The position numbers were made by a program, and so were the translations under genes. Shown here one piece after another: positions 16,560 through 26,184 of a stretch of DNA of 57,102 bases (its first letter is position 1; each line of letters starts with the position of its first letter). The notes under the pieces were generated by a model, which was not told where the DNA came from, did not search any database, and saw nothing but the letters and a program-made list of their open reading frames with translations. Location of the stretch: the NCBI GenBank assembly GCA_903898755.1, contig CAIUGT010000002.1, positions 1 through 57,102 on the forward strand. Reading direction: 5' to 3'. This DNA comes from an uncultured bacterium. Lineage in GTDB: Bacteria; Planctomycetota; Phycisphaerae; Phycisphaerales; SM1A02.

Positions 16560-17918
16560 TTAATGAGCTGATTGAGTGGTGTTTTTCAGCACGCGTTGCC
16601 CAATATCGTGGCGAAAGAAGGCGCCTTGGAAGTGAATGTCGCTGGCGGCTTGGGTGGCAAGTTTGCTGGCCTGCTCTAAATTGGCGGCAACAGCGGTCGC
16701 TCCAATGACGCGCCCGCCAGCGGTCACAAGTACGCCAGCGGTTCCGGCAGCCGTTCCAGCGTGGAAACAAATCACTTTTTCACGAGCGCTGCCAAGATTT
16801 TCTGCGGCTTCAATGCCAGAAATAGAGTCGCCTACACGTGGCTTTGCTGGATAGCCCTCGGCGCACACCACGACGCAGCAACTGGTGCCGCTTTCAAAAG
16901 AAAAGTCGGCTTGATCAAGTTGGCCAGAGGCGGTGAGCCACAGAGTTTCCAGAAGGTCGCCCTTCCAACGAGTCATCAGCGTTTGCGTTTCGGGGTCGCC
17001 AAAGCGGCAATTGAACTCAAGCACCTTGGGGCCGCCGTGGGTCAAAATAATTCCAGCGAATAGCACGCCGCGGAAATCAATCTCTTCGCGGCGCAATGCG
17101 TCCAACGTTGGCACAAACACATCGCGCTCAATCATGCGCAGCACGTCATTGGTTGCCAGCGGAGTGGGCGAGTACGCGCCCATGCCGCCCGTGTTGGGAC
17201 CAGTGTCGCCTTCGCCAACTTGCTTGTGATCTTGACACGCGTCAAGCATCCAAATTGTTTTTCCATCCACTAAAGCGAGCACGCTTATTTCTTGGCCGTG
17301 CAGGCGTTCTTCAATGACAATGGTGGCGCCCGAGTCAACATGCGAATTCTTTTCCAACGCGGCGGTTGCAGCGGCGATGGCTTCTTCTTTGGTGGAGCAC
17401 ACGGTCACGCCCTTGCCGGCGCACAGTCCGTTTTGTTTAATAACAACGGGATCTCCGCGGCTTTGAATGTAATTCAGCGCGGCGTCCAATTGCGTGAATG
17501 AACGTCCTTCCGCCATGGGAACGCCTGCGGAGCGCAGCACTTGTTTACACCACGCTTTGTCCCACTCTAATTTTGATGCCGACTTTGTGGGACCAAACAC
17601 CAATCGGTTTGGCGGGTCGTGATATTCATCCACGAAGCCATCGGCAAGCAATGTTTCTGGACCGACCACGACCAAGTGAATGGATTCTTTTTCTAGAAAA
17701 CGTCTGAAGTGAAATTTATTTTTTGGGTCAAGGCTTTGCGGGCACGCCTGCCCTAATTGGAGCAGGCCCGCATTGGCTTTGGGGTCAACCCATAATTTCC
17801 CCAAGCGCGGACTTTGCTTCAGTTTCCATGCCAAGGCATGTTCACGACCACCGGAGCCAGCGATAAACACATTGCACTTGGCGGGACATGGAAGCGGATT
17901 TGATTTGGATTTGCTCAT
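16560..17918 (-). CDS. purD: Phosphoribosylamine-glycine ligase (GAR synthetase)
   Basis: The ATG at 17918 is preferred: it gives 452 residues, beginning shortly before the family N-terminus NVFIAGSGGREHALAWKL. The frame extends upstream to 18098 but this adds about 60 unconserved residues. The enzyme joins phosphoribosylamine and glycine using ATP in purine synthesis. Visible signatures include the ATP-grasp segment VIKQNGLCAGKGVTV, GTGG-type loop GPNTGGMGAYSPTP, and the metal-binding region VLEFNCRFGDPETQ. Its C-terminal domain is complete. It is divergent from the secreted-protein gene at 18058. Confidence 0.95.
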   Translation of the reverse strand: MSKSKSNPLPCPAKCNVFIAGSGGREHALAWKLKQSPRLGKLWVDPKANAGLLQLGQACPQSLDPKNKFHFRRFLEKESIHLVVVGPETLLADGFVDEYHDPPNRLVFGPTKSASKLEWDKAWCKQVLRSAGVPMAEGRSFTQLDAALNYIQSRGDPVVIKQNGLCAGKGVTVCSTKEEAIAAATAALEKNSHVDSGATIVIEERLHGQEISVLALVDGKTIWMLDACQDHKQVGEGDTGPNTGGMGAYSPTPLATNDVLRMIERDVFVPTLDALRREEIDFRGVLFAGIILTHGGPKVLEFNCRFGDPETQTLMTRWKGDLLETLWLTASGQLDQADFSFESGTSCCVVVCAEGYPAKPRVGDSISGIEAAENLGSAREKVICFHAGTAAGTAGVLVTAGGRVIGATAVAANLEQASKLATQAASDIHFQGAFFRHDIGQRVLKNTTQSAH

Positions 17919-18057
17919 GAATGCTGTACCGTCGCGCCTTGCTTGGAATTGCGCAGGGTTGCACAGCGCCACAAAGCCAAGGGCGGCGAGTTTAGCGACC
18001 ATCCGCTTGATCGTGAGAGGGTGGTTATGATTTCCGCTCTTGCAAACCGAGACATCC

Positions 18058-19644
18058 ATGCCCATTCGATTCGCACTTTTTATTGTTCTTGTGTTCAACG
18101 CCGCCTTTAACGCGTTGGCAATCGCCCAAGATTCGCCTGCCCAAACGCAAGAAGCTGTTCCAGAAGTGGCGCCGGCAGAGCCCGAAGTGAAGCCGGCGGC
18201 AAAGCCAGTGGCACCAAAGAAAGCGCCAAGCGCGGCCGCAGGTCAAAGTAAAAAAAACGCTGCGAGCGCTAAAAATGCCGAGGCATTGAAGGAACTGAAT
18301 TTATTTTGGAAGGGCGTGAGTGAAAAAAATCGCAGCGCCTCATTGATTTTTCCGGCGTGGATTGCCGCCACGCCAATGCCAAGCTCCGTGGCCCCATCGC
18401 CAGAAAATATTTGGCCTGGCATGGAAGGATTTGCGGATTGGAAAAAATGGGTGGTCGCCAATCCGGCGTTGCGTGACGCCATTGTGAAATCGCAAAATTG
18501 CTTTGTGCTTGGCATTCCTTATGGAACGGATGGGCTGGATGCAAAGTGGAAAGCCAAGGGAATTGCGGCGCTTCCTGGCTCAGCGCCTGGCGAGGCGGCG
18601 TTTGGATATCTCAACGCAATGCGTGGGTTGACCGCGTTCGCCACGGTCTGCATGTATGTGGATGCGGAGAATAAAAAGTTTGACGCCGCGTTTGATGTGT
18701 CGCTTGGCATGTTGCGCGTGCTTCGACAAGTGAGCGAGCAACGCATGGAGGCGGAGAAATTATTTGGCATGAACATGATGTCGCGCTTGCTGGAGGCCAA
18801 CCGCGTGTTCATGGCAGCCAACATTGAAACTTTGCCAGTAGCCACGTTGCAACGAGTGGCGCTGAAGGGATACGCATTTATTAAGCCGGGCGACAATGAG
18901 CGATTGAAGCGGTTGGAATTGCCAGAAGGCGATCGCGTGATTCTGACGGAGTCCATGCAGAACGCCTTCGACAGCGCGGGGCAACCCGACGAAGCGTATT
19001 TCGCCAATGAATTTGGCTCGATTCAATCGGTCAACGCACCGTTGACCAGATTTGGCGCGACCGCGCGTTGGCGTCAATTGGCCACGGTGCACGGGCCTTT
19101 GGTTGCCAGTCAGGAAAAGTTGGTCGCCGTGTATGACGATTGGTGGCGTCGCTGGAGAATGCGTTTCTACGATCCGATTTTGGATAGCCCGACGCAATTT
19201 TCAAAACTGAATCAAAGCAAGTACGCGTTGGTCACATTGTTTGTGGAAAATTTGCAGCAAGTGTTCGACGCTCGCTTGCGCTTGATCGCGGAGATTGACG
19301 GCACCGCGATGTCGGCGGCGTTGTGCGGATTTTATGTTGACAGCGCCAAACAATGGCCGCGCGATTTGTCATCCGCGTTTCCAATTTATGGAATGCGTCG
19401 CATGAATTTTGATCCGTTCGCCAAGGACTATGGCAATTTGAATTACAGAAATCTTGGCGAGAAGTCGCAGCCTCTTGGGACGCCGTGGGGGCAGGTGTCT
19501 GTCACGGGCGCGGTGTTGTGGTCAGTTGGACCCGACCACGAAGACGATGGATTTGACCAGCATGATCCAGCGGACGGCACAGGGGATTTGGTGTTTTGGC
19601 CGCCTCCGCGTTTTCTTGCCCGCAGCGCCGGGCTTTTAAAATAA
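18058..19644 (+). CDS. Secreted protein of unknown function
   Basis: The ATG at 18058 gives 528 residues starting with a good signal peptide (cleavage after ALAIAQ, about residue 23), followed by an Ala/Pro/Glu/Lys-rich linker to about residue 70 and then a largely helical domain. I recognise no family. The linker followed by a helical body suggests a periplasmic protein tethered or spaced from its export site. It lies 25 bases upstream of trxB on the same strand, so the two may share a transcript. A type II secretion or envelope role is possible, but unsupported. Confidence 0.8.
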   Translation: MPIRFALFIVLVFNAAFNALAIAQDSPAQTQEAVPEVAPAEPEVKPAAKPVAPKKAPSAAAGQSKKNAASAKNAEALKELNLFWKGVSEKNRSASLIFPAWIAATPMPSSVAPSPENIWPGMEGFADWKKWVVANPALRDAIVKSQNCFVLGIPYGTDGLDAKWKAKGIAALPGSAPGEAAFGYLNAMRGLTAFATVCMYVDAENKKFDAAFDVSLGMLRVLRQVSEQRMEAEKLFGMNMMSRLLEANRVFMAANIETLPVATLQRVALKGYAFIKPGDNERLKRLELPEGDRVILTESMQNAFDSAGQPDEAYFANEFGSIQSVNAPLTRFGATARWRQLATVHGPLVASQEKLVAVYDDWWRRWRMRFYDPILDSPTQFSKLNQSKYALVTLFVENLQQVFDARLRLIAEIDGTAMSAALCGFYVDSAKQWPRDLSSAFPIYGMRRMNFDPFAKDYGNLNYRNLGEKSQPLGTPWGQVSVTGAVLWSVGPDHEDDGFDQHDPADGTGDLVFWPPPRFLARSAGLLK

Positions 19645-19669
19645 CCGCGCGCAAGAACTACATGGAGCA

Positions 19670-20653
19670 ATGATGAGCGATTCAAATGTTGAAAAAGTTG
19701 TGATTATTGGCAGCGGGCCCGCTGGTTGGACGGCGGCTATTTACGCGGCACGCGCCAATTTGTCACCGCGTTGCATCATTGGTGTGCCCCGCAGCGACCC
19801 ATCGCCGGTGTTGCCGGGAGGTCAGTTGATGCTGACGACTGAAGTTGAAAATTACCCTGGGTTCCCAGAAGGAATTCAAGGACCCGAGATGATGCAAAAG
19901 TTTCGCGAGCAGGCGGAGCGCTTTGGCACCAAGATTTCCGAAGCGGATGTTGTGAAGTGCGATTTTTCAAAACGGCCCTTCAAACTTGAATTGAGCGAAG
20001 GCGCGCCCGTGTTCGCGCAAAGCGTGATCTTGTCCACGGGCGCAACTGCGAATTGGATTGGTCTGAAAAATGAAATGCGACTTGCCATGAGTGGCGGGGG
20101 CGTGAGCGCGTGCGCGGTGTGTGATGGCGCGTTGCCCGCCTATCGCAATCAAGAGCTTGCCGTTGTTGGTGGCGGCGACAGCGCAATGGAGGAGGCGAGT
20201 TACTTGCTGAAGTTTGCCAGCCATGTGCACATGATCATTCGCCGCGATTCACTGCGCGCAAGCAAGGCCATGCAAGCGCGCTTGTTGGGCAATCCCAAAG
20301 TCACCATGCATTGGTTCACGGTGGTTGCGGACGTGCTTGGTCAGGACAAAATTGAGTCCCTGCTTTTGGAAGACGTGCGCACCAAAGAACAGCGAAATTT
20401 GCCTGTGAAAGGCTTGTTTTTGGCCATTGGGCATTCGCCAGCCACCAAGTTTTTACAAGGCACCGCGGTGGAGCTTGATGAGAAGGGCTATGTGAAATTA
20501 CGCAACCGCGATAGCCGCACCAATATCGAAGGCGTGTTCGCCGCGGGCGATGTCGCTGACGCGCACTATCGACAAGCCATCACTGCGGCTGGAATGGGTT
20601 GCGCGGCGGCGCTTGATTGCGAGCGTTGGCTTGCGGCTCAAGGCGTGCATTAA
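19670..20653 (+). CDS. trxB: Thioredoxin reductase
   Basis: A 327-residue FAD/NADPH enzyme. It has the FAD dinucleotide motif GSGPAGWTAAIYAARA near residue 14, the redox centre CAVC (Cys148/Cys151), the NADPH motif VVGGGDSAMEEASYL, and the C-terminal FAD motif VFAAGDV. It keeps thioredoxin reduced. There are two adjacent ATG codons (19670 and 19673), with GGAG just upstream; either can start the protein. A strong terminator follows the gene. Confidence 0.96.
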   Translation: MMSDSNVEKVVIIGSGPAGWTAAIYAARANLSPRCIIGVPRSDPSPVLPGGQLMLTTEVENYPGFPEGIQGPEMMQKFREQAERFGTKISEADVVKCDFSKRPFKLELSEGAPVFAQSVILSTGATANWIGLKNEMRLAMSGGGVSACAVCDGALPAYRNQELAVVGGGDSAMEEASYLLKFASHVHMIIRRDSLRASKAMQARLLGNPKVTMHWFTVVADVLGQDKIESLLLEDVRTKEQRNLPVKGLFLAIGHSPATKFLQGTAVELDEKGYVKLRNRDSRTNIEGVFAAGDVADAHYRQAITAAGMGCAAALDCERWLAAQGVH

Positions 20654-20672
20654 AATTGACTCACTGAAATTT

Positions 20673-20711
20673 AAAAGACGCGCGGAATAATTTTCCGCGC
20701 GTCTTTTATTT
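20673..20711. terminator. Bidirectional rho-independent terminator between trxB and aspS
   Basis: Perfect 15-bp stem: AAAAGACGCGCGGAA (20673-20687) pairs with TTCCGCGCGTCTTTT (20693-20707) across a five-base loop. The A-run on one side and T-run on the other make it work for both convergent genes. Confidence 0.95.
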
Positions 20712-20729
20712 TACATATCAACAAATAGA

Positions 20730-22532
20730 TTATGCCGGTGCTTTGACCGTGGCGGCGCGGCGCACATGCAACTCCTTGAGTTGCTCATCGTCCACTGGAC
20801 CAGGGGCGTCGATCATCAGGTCGCCGCCAGACTGCGTCTTTGGAAACGCGATCACGTCGCGAATGTTGTTGGTGCCACACAAGTGCATCACCAAGCGGTC
20901 AAGACCAAACGCCATGCCTCCGTGCGGCGGCGCGCCGTGGCGCAACGCGCTGAGCAGGAATCCAAACTTGCGGTCCGCGTCTTCTTGCGTGAGGCCGATG
21001 AGTTTGAAAACTTTCTCTTGCACATCGGTACGGTGAATACGAATGGAGCCACCGGCGATTTCACTGCCGTTGAGAACCATGTCGTAACCCGCGCTCACAC
21101 AGGCGCCGGGGTCGCTCTCTAAAAGATCAAATTGATCGGGATTTGGGCTGGTAAATGGATGATGCATGGCCACCCATCGTTGGCCTTCCTCGTCAAAATC
21201 AAACATTGGAAAATCAATCACCCACAGGAAATTCCACTTGTCCGCAGGAATAGCTTTGAGATCGTCAGCCACTTTCAGGCGCAGTTCGCCCGCGGCCTTG
21301 ACGGCAATTTCCCAGTGGTCAGCGACCATGAGAATGGTGTCGCCAGGTTGCGCGTTCAATGCGGCCTTGAACTCCGCGGCAATGGGCTCCACAAATTTTG
21401 CGATGCCGGTTTCAAAAGTTCCAGTGGCGGAAATTTTGGTCACGGCAACGCCGCCGGCTTTGAAGGCCTTCACGAATTCCGCGTAACTGTCGGTCATCTT
21501 GCGCGTGAGTTGCCCCAGTGACGCGGGCACAACAATGGCCTTCACGCAACCAGATTTTCCAAGTCGAGATTTAGCCAATGCCTCATCAAAAACTTTGAAG
21601 CCACACTTGGCGGCAAGCGCGCTGATGTCATGAAGCTCAAGACCAAAGCGAGTGTCTGGTTTGTCGCTGCCAAAGCGATTCATGGCGTCAATCCAAGTCA
21701 TGCGCGTGATGTTTGGAACATCCACGCCCAACATTTCTTTCCATAAGCCTTGCACGAAACCGCTCATGACATCCATGACATCGCTGCGGTCGACAAAGCT
21801 TAATTCAAGGTCAATTTGGCTGAATTCCGCTTGGCGATCGGCGCGTGGATCCTCGTCGCGCAAGCAGCGGCAGATTTGAAAATAGCGTTCGCAACCAGCC
21901 ACCATTAAAATTTGCTTGAACAGTTGGGGGCTTTGCGGAAGCGCGTACCAATCGCCAGGGTGCAAGCGCGATGGCACAAGAAAATCGCGCGCGCCTTCAG
22001 GCGTGCTCTTAATAAGAAGCGGGGTTTCAATTTCCGTAAAGCGCTGGTTGGAAAAATACTGGCGTGTGTATTGCAGCACGCGATGGCGCTCGCGCAAAAT
22101 CTTTTGCATGGATGGGCGGCGCAAGTCCAAGTAGCGATACTTCAAGCGAATTTCTTCGTTGATCTTTGGCGCGTCGTGGTCATCGGGAAGAATTGGCAAA
22201 TCAATCGCCTTGTTGAAGACCTCAATCTCCGCGGCAAGAAGTTCCACTTCACCAGTCGCAAGTTTCAGATTTGGATCGCCAGCGCGCTTGCGCAGCAATC
22301 CCTTCACCGCAATGCAGTCCTCGCGTCGCAAACTTCGCGCGGCCGAGACAACATGCGGCGGCGCATCTTCCAAATCACACACCACTTGGCACAGGCCGTC
22401 GCGGTCGCGAAGATCTAAAAACACAAGTCCCTTGCCTTGATCTCGATAGGTATTCACCCATCCGCAAAGTGTGACTGTGTTGCCAGCGTGTGTGGCGCGA
22501 GGTTCTCCGCAGGTGTGTGTTCTTTTAAGCAT
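20730..22532 (-). CDS. aspS: Aspartyl-tRNA synthetase
   Basis: The ATG at 22532 gives 600 residues; the frame upstream of it is not part of the family. Order: OB-fold anticodon-binding domain (CGWVNTYRDQG, about 23-33), class II catalytic core with motif 2 region RCLRDEDPRADRQAEFSQ, the bacterial-type insertion (GAD) domain around residues 280-420, and motif 3 GLDRLVMHLCG near the end. It charges tRNA with aspartate (possibly also tRNA-Asn). Divergent from lpxB, with only 55 bases between the two starts. Confidence 0.97.
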   Translation of the reverse strand: MLKRTHTCGEPRATHAGNTVTLCGWVNTYRDQGKGLVFLDLRDRDGLCQVVCDLEDAPPHVVSAARSLRREDCIAVKGLLRKRAGDPNLKLATGEVELLAAEIEVFNKAIDLPILPDDHDAPKINEEIRLKYRYLDLRRPSMQKILRERHRVLQYTRQYFSNQRFTEIETPLLIKSTPEGARDFLVPSRLHPGDWYALPQSPQLFKQILMVAGCERYFQICRCLRDEDPRADRQAEFSQIDLELSFVDRSDVMDVMSGFVQGLWKEMLGVDVPNITRMTWIDAMNRFGSDKPDTRFGLELHDISALAAKCGFKVFDEALAKSRLGKSGCVKAIVVPASLGQLTRKMTDSYAEFVKAFKAGGVAVTKISATGTFETGIAKFVEPIAAEFKAALNAQPGDTILMVADHWEIAVKAAGELRLKVADDLKAIPADKWNFLWVIDFPMFDFDEEGQRWVAMHHPFTSPNPDQFDLLESDPGACVSAGYDMVLNGSEIAGGSIRIHRTDVQEKVFKLIGLTQEDADRKFGFLLSALRHGAPPHGGMAFGLDRLVMHLCGTNNIRDVIAFPKTQSGGDLMIDAPGPVDDEQLKELHVRRAATVKAPA

Positions 22533-22587
22533 TGTGGGTTCCGTGTAAGGAGGCGAAGGGTACTTGAAATGACGAATCGGGTATGGT

Positions 22588-23778
22588 TTGGTTGTGGACG
22601 CCGTCAAAAATACGAAAGATCATTCCTCCGCGAAAGCCACCGTGCTGTTCACAGCATTTGAGCCGTCGGGTGACGCGCATGCGGCGCCAGTGATCGCGGC
22701 ATTGAAGGCCATGGCGCCAGAAATTGAAATTGTCGCGTGTGGTGGACCACAGATGGAGCGTGCGGGCGCCATCATGATCGAGCGGACCGCGGATGATGGA
22801 GCCATGGGATTGTCGGCGTTATCCAAAATTGCCTCGGTGAAAAAAACGCAGAACGCGATTCGTCAATGGGCGCAGGCGCGTCGAGTGAATGTGCATGTGC
22901 CGGTGGATTCGCCAGCCGCAAACTTTGCCATTGCCAAATTCATGAAGGCGCGCGGAGTGCGCGTGTGTCATTTGGTGGCGCCGCAATTGTGGGCGTGGGG
23001 ACCGTGGCGCTTGAACAAATTGCGTCGTTGCACTGATTTAGTGCTGTGTTTGCTGCCTTTTGAGCAAGAGTGGTTTCGCTCGCGGCGCGTGCCGGCGAAG
23101 TTCATCGGGCACCCGGTCATCAATCGAATTTTGGATCAGTCGCAAATGGATGCGTATGTGAAGGAGTTGCCCACGGGTTCGCCCAAAGTGCTTTTGCTCC
23201 CAGGCAGCCGCAGCAGCGAAGTGACACGCAATCTGCCGTTGCTGTTGAAAGTGTTCAGCGATATTCAACACAATCATCGACGCGCAATTGCCATTATGGT
23301 TACGGCCAACGACTCATTGGCTCGCTTGGTTCGTGAGCACGTGCCAACGCTGCCGCCAGGGGTGTTGTTGATGACAGGAAAATTGGACGCCGCAATTTCG
23401 TGGAGCGAGATTGCGTTGTGCGTCAGCGGCACGGTGAGTTTGGATTTGCTGCGCCAAGCCAAGCCAATGGTGGGCATGTATCGCACTGGATTGTTGTCCG
23501 TGGTTGGCGGCAACATTATGTTGTCCATGCCAAATCGATTGTTGCCGAATATTTTGGCGGGCAAGCGCGTGGTGCCAGAGTTTGTGCCATGCCTTGGGCG
23601 AGCGGGACCCATTAGCGCTGCGGTGGAAAATCTCTTGGTCGATCAGTCACGGCTGCGCGAAACCGCAAACGCCTTGCGCGCTCTTTTGCCCGCATTTCAA
23701 GGCAAAAAACCTGATATTGAGGCGGCCGAAGCCATCATTGCGTTCGCGTCCGGCCGCAGTCCGCTGGACAACAAGTGA
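22588..23778 (+). CDS. lpxB: Lipid-A-disaccharide synthase
   Basis: A GT-B glycosyltransferase of 396 residues. LpxB joins UDP-2,3-diacylglucosamine and lipid X in lipid A synthesis at the inner membrane. Family features are FEPSGDAHAAPVIAALK near the start, CGGPQMERAGA, the VAPQLWAWGPWR segment, and LLPGSRSSEV in the donor-binding half, then VPEFVP near the end. The start is a TTG (22588) or GTG (22594), with no strong ribosome-binding site to decide. Its presence indicates an LPS-type outer membrane. The other lpx genes are not in the window. Confidence 0.92.
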   Translation: MVVDAVKNTKDHSSAKATVLFTAFEPSGDAHAAPVIAALKAMAPEIEIVACGGPQMERAGAIMIERTADDGAMGLSALSKIASVKKTQNAIRQWAQARRVNVHVPVDSPAANFAIAKFMKARGVRVCHLVAPQLWAWGPWRLNKLRRCTDLVLCLLPFEQEWFRSRRVPAKFIGHPVINRILDQSQMDAYVKELPTGSPKVLLLPGSRSSEVTRNLPLLLKVFSDIQHNHRRAIAIMVTANDSLARLVREHVPTLPPGVLLMTGKLDAAISWSEIALCVSGTVSLDLLRQAKPMVGMYRTGLLSVVGGNIMLSMPNRLLPNILAGKRVVPEFVPCLGRAGPISAAVENLLVDQSRLRETANALRALLPAFQGKKPDIEAAEAIIAFASGRSPLDNK

Positions 23779-23889
23779 ACTGATGCAGCCGCTGCTTTGA
23801 AAATGAATTGGAATCAGCGCGCGCTGCGCAGAAAATTCGCAGAGACTCTATTATCAAACTTCGTTCGCATACTTGAACAGGAACCCATC

Positions 23890-25101
23890 ATGTTGAAAAA
23901 AATCGCCGCCGTATTTCTTCTTGCATTCGCAGTCACGCCATCTTTGGCGCAAACCGAAAAGCCTGAGAAAGTTTTGAAAATTATTTCCAGTTTGCCACGC
24001 ACCGGTAGCGCCAACGCGCAGACCACCACCATGGTCAACGGAATTCAATTGGCTATTGATGAGGTTCATGGAAAAATTGGCGACTACACCATTGTGTATG
24101 AGGACATGGATGACGCCAGTCCACAGCGTGGAAATTGGGACCCAGCTGTTGAGGCGCAAAATGCCAACAAAGCCGCGCGTGATGAGAGTGTGATTGCGTA
24201 CATCGGAACTTTTAATTCCGGAGCCAGCAAAATCAGCATGCCAGTTTTGAACAAGGCAGGTTTGCTCATGATTAGTCCTGCGGCAACGTATCCCGGCCTG
24301 ACGAAGCCAGGAAAAGGCGAGGCGAATGAGCCAAAGATTTATCGTCCAACTGGAAAAATCAATTTTTTCCGCGTGGTGCCCGCGGATGATTTGCAAGGAT
24401 TTGTGGCTGCGGAATGGGCCAAAGACATGGGCGTGAAGAAGGTGTACATACTTGACGATCGCGAGTTGTACGGCAAGGGAATTGCCAATGTGTTTGAGAA
24501 TCACGCCAAAGAAATTGGTATCGAAGTGCTTGGCCGCGAAGGTATTGATCCAAAAGCGTCAAACTTTAAATCCCTTGCCACCAAGATCAAGGCTGCTGCG
24601 CCAGACATGGTCTATTTTGGCGGCACCACGCAAAATAGCGCGGGGCAAATTGCCAAAGATTTGCACACGGCTAACGCAACTCCAAAATTCATGGTGCCAG
24701 ATGGGTGCTTTGAGAAAGCGTTCATTGAAGCCGCGGGTGCTGAAAATGTGAATGGCAGCGCGTACATCACCTTTGGTGGATTGCCCGCGGACAAGCTCAC
24801 GGGTCGTGGCGCCGAATTTCGCGCGGCTTATAAGAAAAAATATAATTTAAAAGAGAACGAGGAGCCCGAGGGATACGCCGTGTACGGCTACGAGGCGTGC
24901 AAGGTGTTGCTTGACGCAATTCCAAAGGCCAAGACCAAGGATCGCGCGGGCATTTTGCAGGCTGTGTCGGAGACAAAAAACTACAACGGCGCGCTTGGAA
25001 TTTGGAGTTTTGACGAGAACGGCGACACCACCAATACAACCATGAGCGGCAACACAGTTGAGAATGGCGAATTTAAATTTGTCAAGGTTCTTGGCAAGTA
25101 A
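23890..25101 (+). CDS. livK: ABC transporter substrate-binding protein (branched-chain amino acid type)
   Basis: The ATG at 23890 gives 403 residues beginning with a textbook signal peptide (MLKKIAAVFLLAFAV, cut after SLAQ). The rest is a periplasmic-binding-protein type I fold: GSANAQTTTMVNGIQLAIDE, then GTFNSGASKISMPVLNKAGL in the ligand cleft. It feeds amino acids (or possibly urea or short amides) to the permeases encoded next. First gene of a complete five-gene HAAT-family operon. Ligand identity cannot be read from sequence. Confidence 0.93.
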   Translation: MLKKIAAVFLLAFAVTPSLAQTEKPEKVLKIISSLPRTGSANAQTTTMVNGIQLAIDEVHGKIGDYTIVYEDMDDASPQRGNWDPAVEAQNANKAARDESVIAYIGTFNSGASKISMPVLNKAGLLMISPAATYPGLTKPGKGEANEPKIYRPTGKINFFRVVPADDLQGFVAAEWAKDMGVKKVYILDDRELYGKGIANVFENHAKEIGIEVLGREGIDPKASNFKSLATKIKAAAPDMVYFGGTTQNSAGQIAKDLHTANATPKFMVPDGCFEKAFIEAAGAENVNGSAYITFGGLPADKLTGRGAEFRAAYKKKYNLKENEEPEGYAVYGYEACKVLLDAIPKAKTKDRAGILQAVSETKNYNGALGIWSFDENGDTTNTTMSGNTVENGEFKFVKVLGK

Positions 25102-25122
25102 TGCATTGAGGCGTTTTCAAAA

Positions 25123-26184
25123 GTGAATCCAGCAACGCACGGTTCAATGTGTGAAACACTTGTCGCCATGATTTTGTCGCAAACGACGGCGGGAGCGACC
25201 TCCGTTGCAGGCGCGCAAGTGGCCATGGGTTGGAGCGATGTTCTTTCGCAGCAACTGATCACTGGCGTCTCGAACGGAATGATTATCGCGTTGATCGCCA
25301 TTGGATACACCATGGTGTATGGAATTATTGAACTGATCAATTTCGCTCACGGAGATTTGTGCACGCTTGGATCATTCTTGGCGCTCACTTTGGTGGGAGC
25401 GTTGGGCATGGAGGCGTGGTCAGGCATGGGCGGAACTGCGGCGGTGATCACGTTGCTGATCAGCGCGGCGATTTTTTGTGGCGCTCTGAACTGGACAATT
25501 GACCGCGTGGCCTACCGCCCGTTGCGTGGCAAACCAAAACTTGCGCTGCTTGTGAGCGCCATTGGGTGCTCTTTCATTTTGGTGAATATTGCCTTGTTTT
25601 GGGGCGGTTTGCCAATGGAAGTCTTTGGCGGAGGAAATCAGGCCGCGGCCCCGAAAGATTTTCCGTCACTCATCTCCAATGAAAATTTGTTGGGCGCACG
25701 ATCGGCCATCACCGTCACATGGCGCGACTTGTTCGTGGTGATTGTGACGGTGCCATTGATGATTGGTTTGACCTGGTTGGTGAAGTCCACACGTTTGGGC
25801 AAAGCCATGCGCGCCGTGGCGCAGAATCCAACAGCGGCCGCGCTAATGGGTATTGATGTGAACCGTGTCATTGGTTCAACATTTCTTATTGGCGGTGCGC
25901 TTGGAGGTTTTGCCAGCGTGATTTACGCGCTCTACAACAATACGATTTCATTTCAGATGGGCTATCGAACCGGCATGGACGCGTTCACCGCGGCGGTGCT
26001 TGGCGGCATTGGCAGTTTGCCCGGCGCGGTGGTGGGCGGAATTGTGATTGGCTTAGTGCGCGCGCTCAGCGATGGTTACATTGAGGCGCGCTGGACTAAC
26101 TCCGTTGTGTTTGGCATTCTCATTCTCACACTTGTCTTTCGACCCAGCGGAATTTTGGGCGCCAAACTTCGGGAGAAAGTGTAA
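25123..26184 (+). CDS. livH: Branched-chain amino-acid ABC transporter permease LivH
   Basis: A LivH-type permease with about eight membrane helices. Key segments are IALIAIGYTMVYGIIELINFAHGDL, and the coupling-helix region GKAMRAVAQNPTAAALMGID, with FTAAVLGGIGSLPGAVVGG near the end. Start is uncertain: GTG at 25123 gives 353 residues, whereas homologues begin near ATG 25225 (MGWSDVLSQQ). It lies 21 bases after livK and its stop overlaps the livM start by one base. Confidence 0.94.
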   Translation: MNPATHGSMCETLVAMILSQTTAGATSVAGAQVAMGWSDVLSQQLITGVSNGMIIALIAIGYTMVYGIIELINFAHGDLCTLGSFLALTLVGALGMEAWSGMGGTAAVITLLISAAIFCGALNWTIDRVAYRPLRGKPKLALLVSAIGCSFILVNIALFWGGLPMEVFGGGNQAAAPKDFPSLISNENLLGARSAITVTWRDLFVVIVTVPLMIGLTWLVKSTRLGKAMRAVAQNPTAAALMGIDVNRVIGSTFLIGGALGGFASVIYALYNNTISFQMGYRTGMDAFTAAVLGGIGSLPGAVVGGIVIGLVRALSDGYIEARWTNSVVFGILILTLVFRPSGILGAKLREKV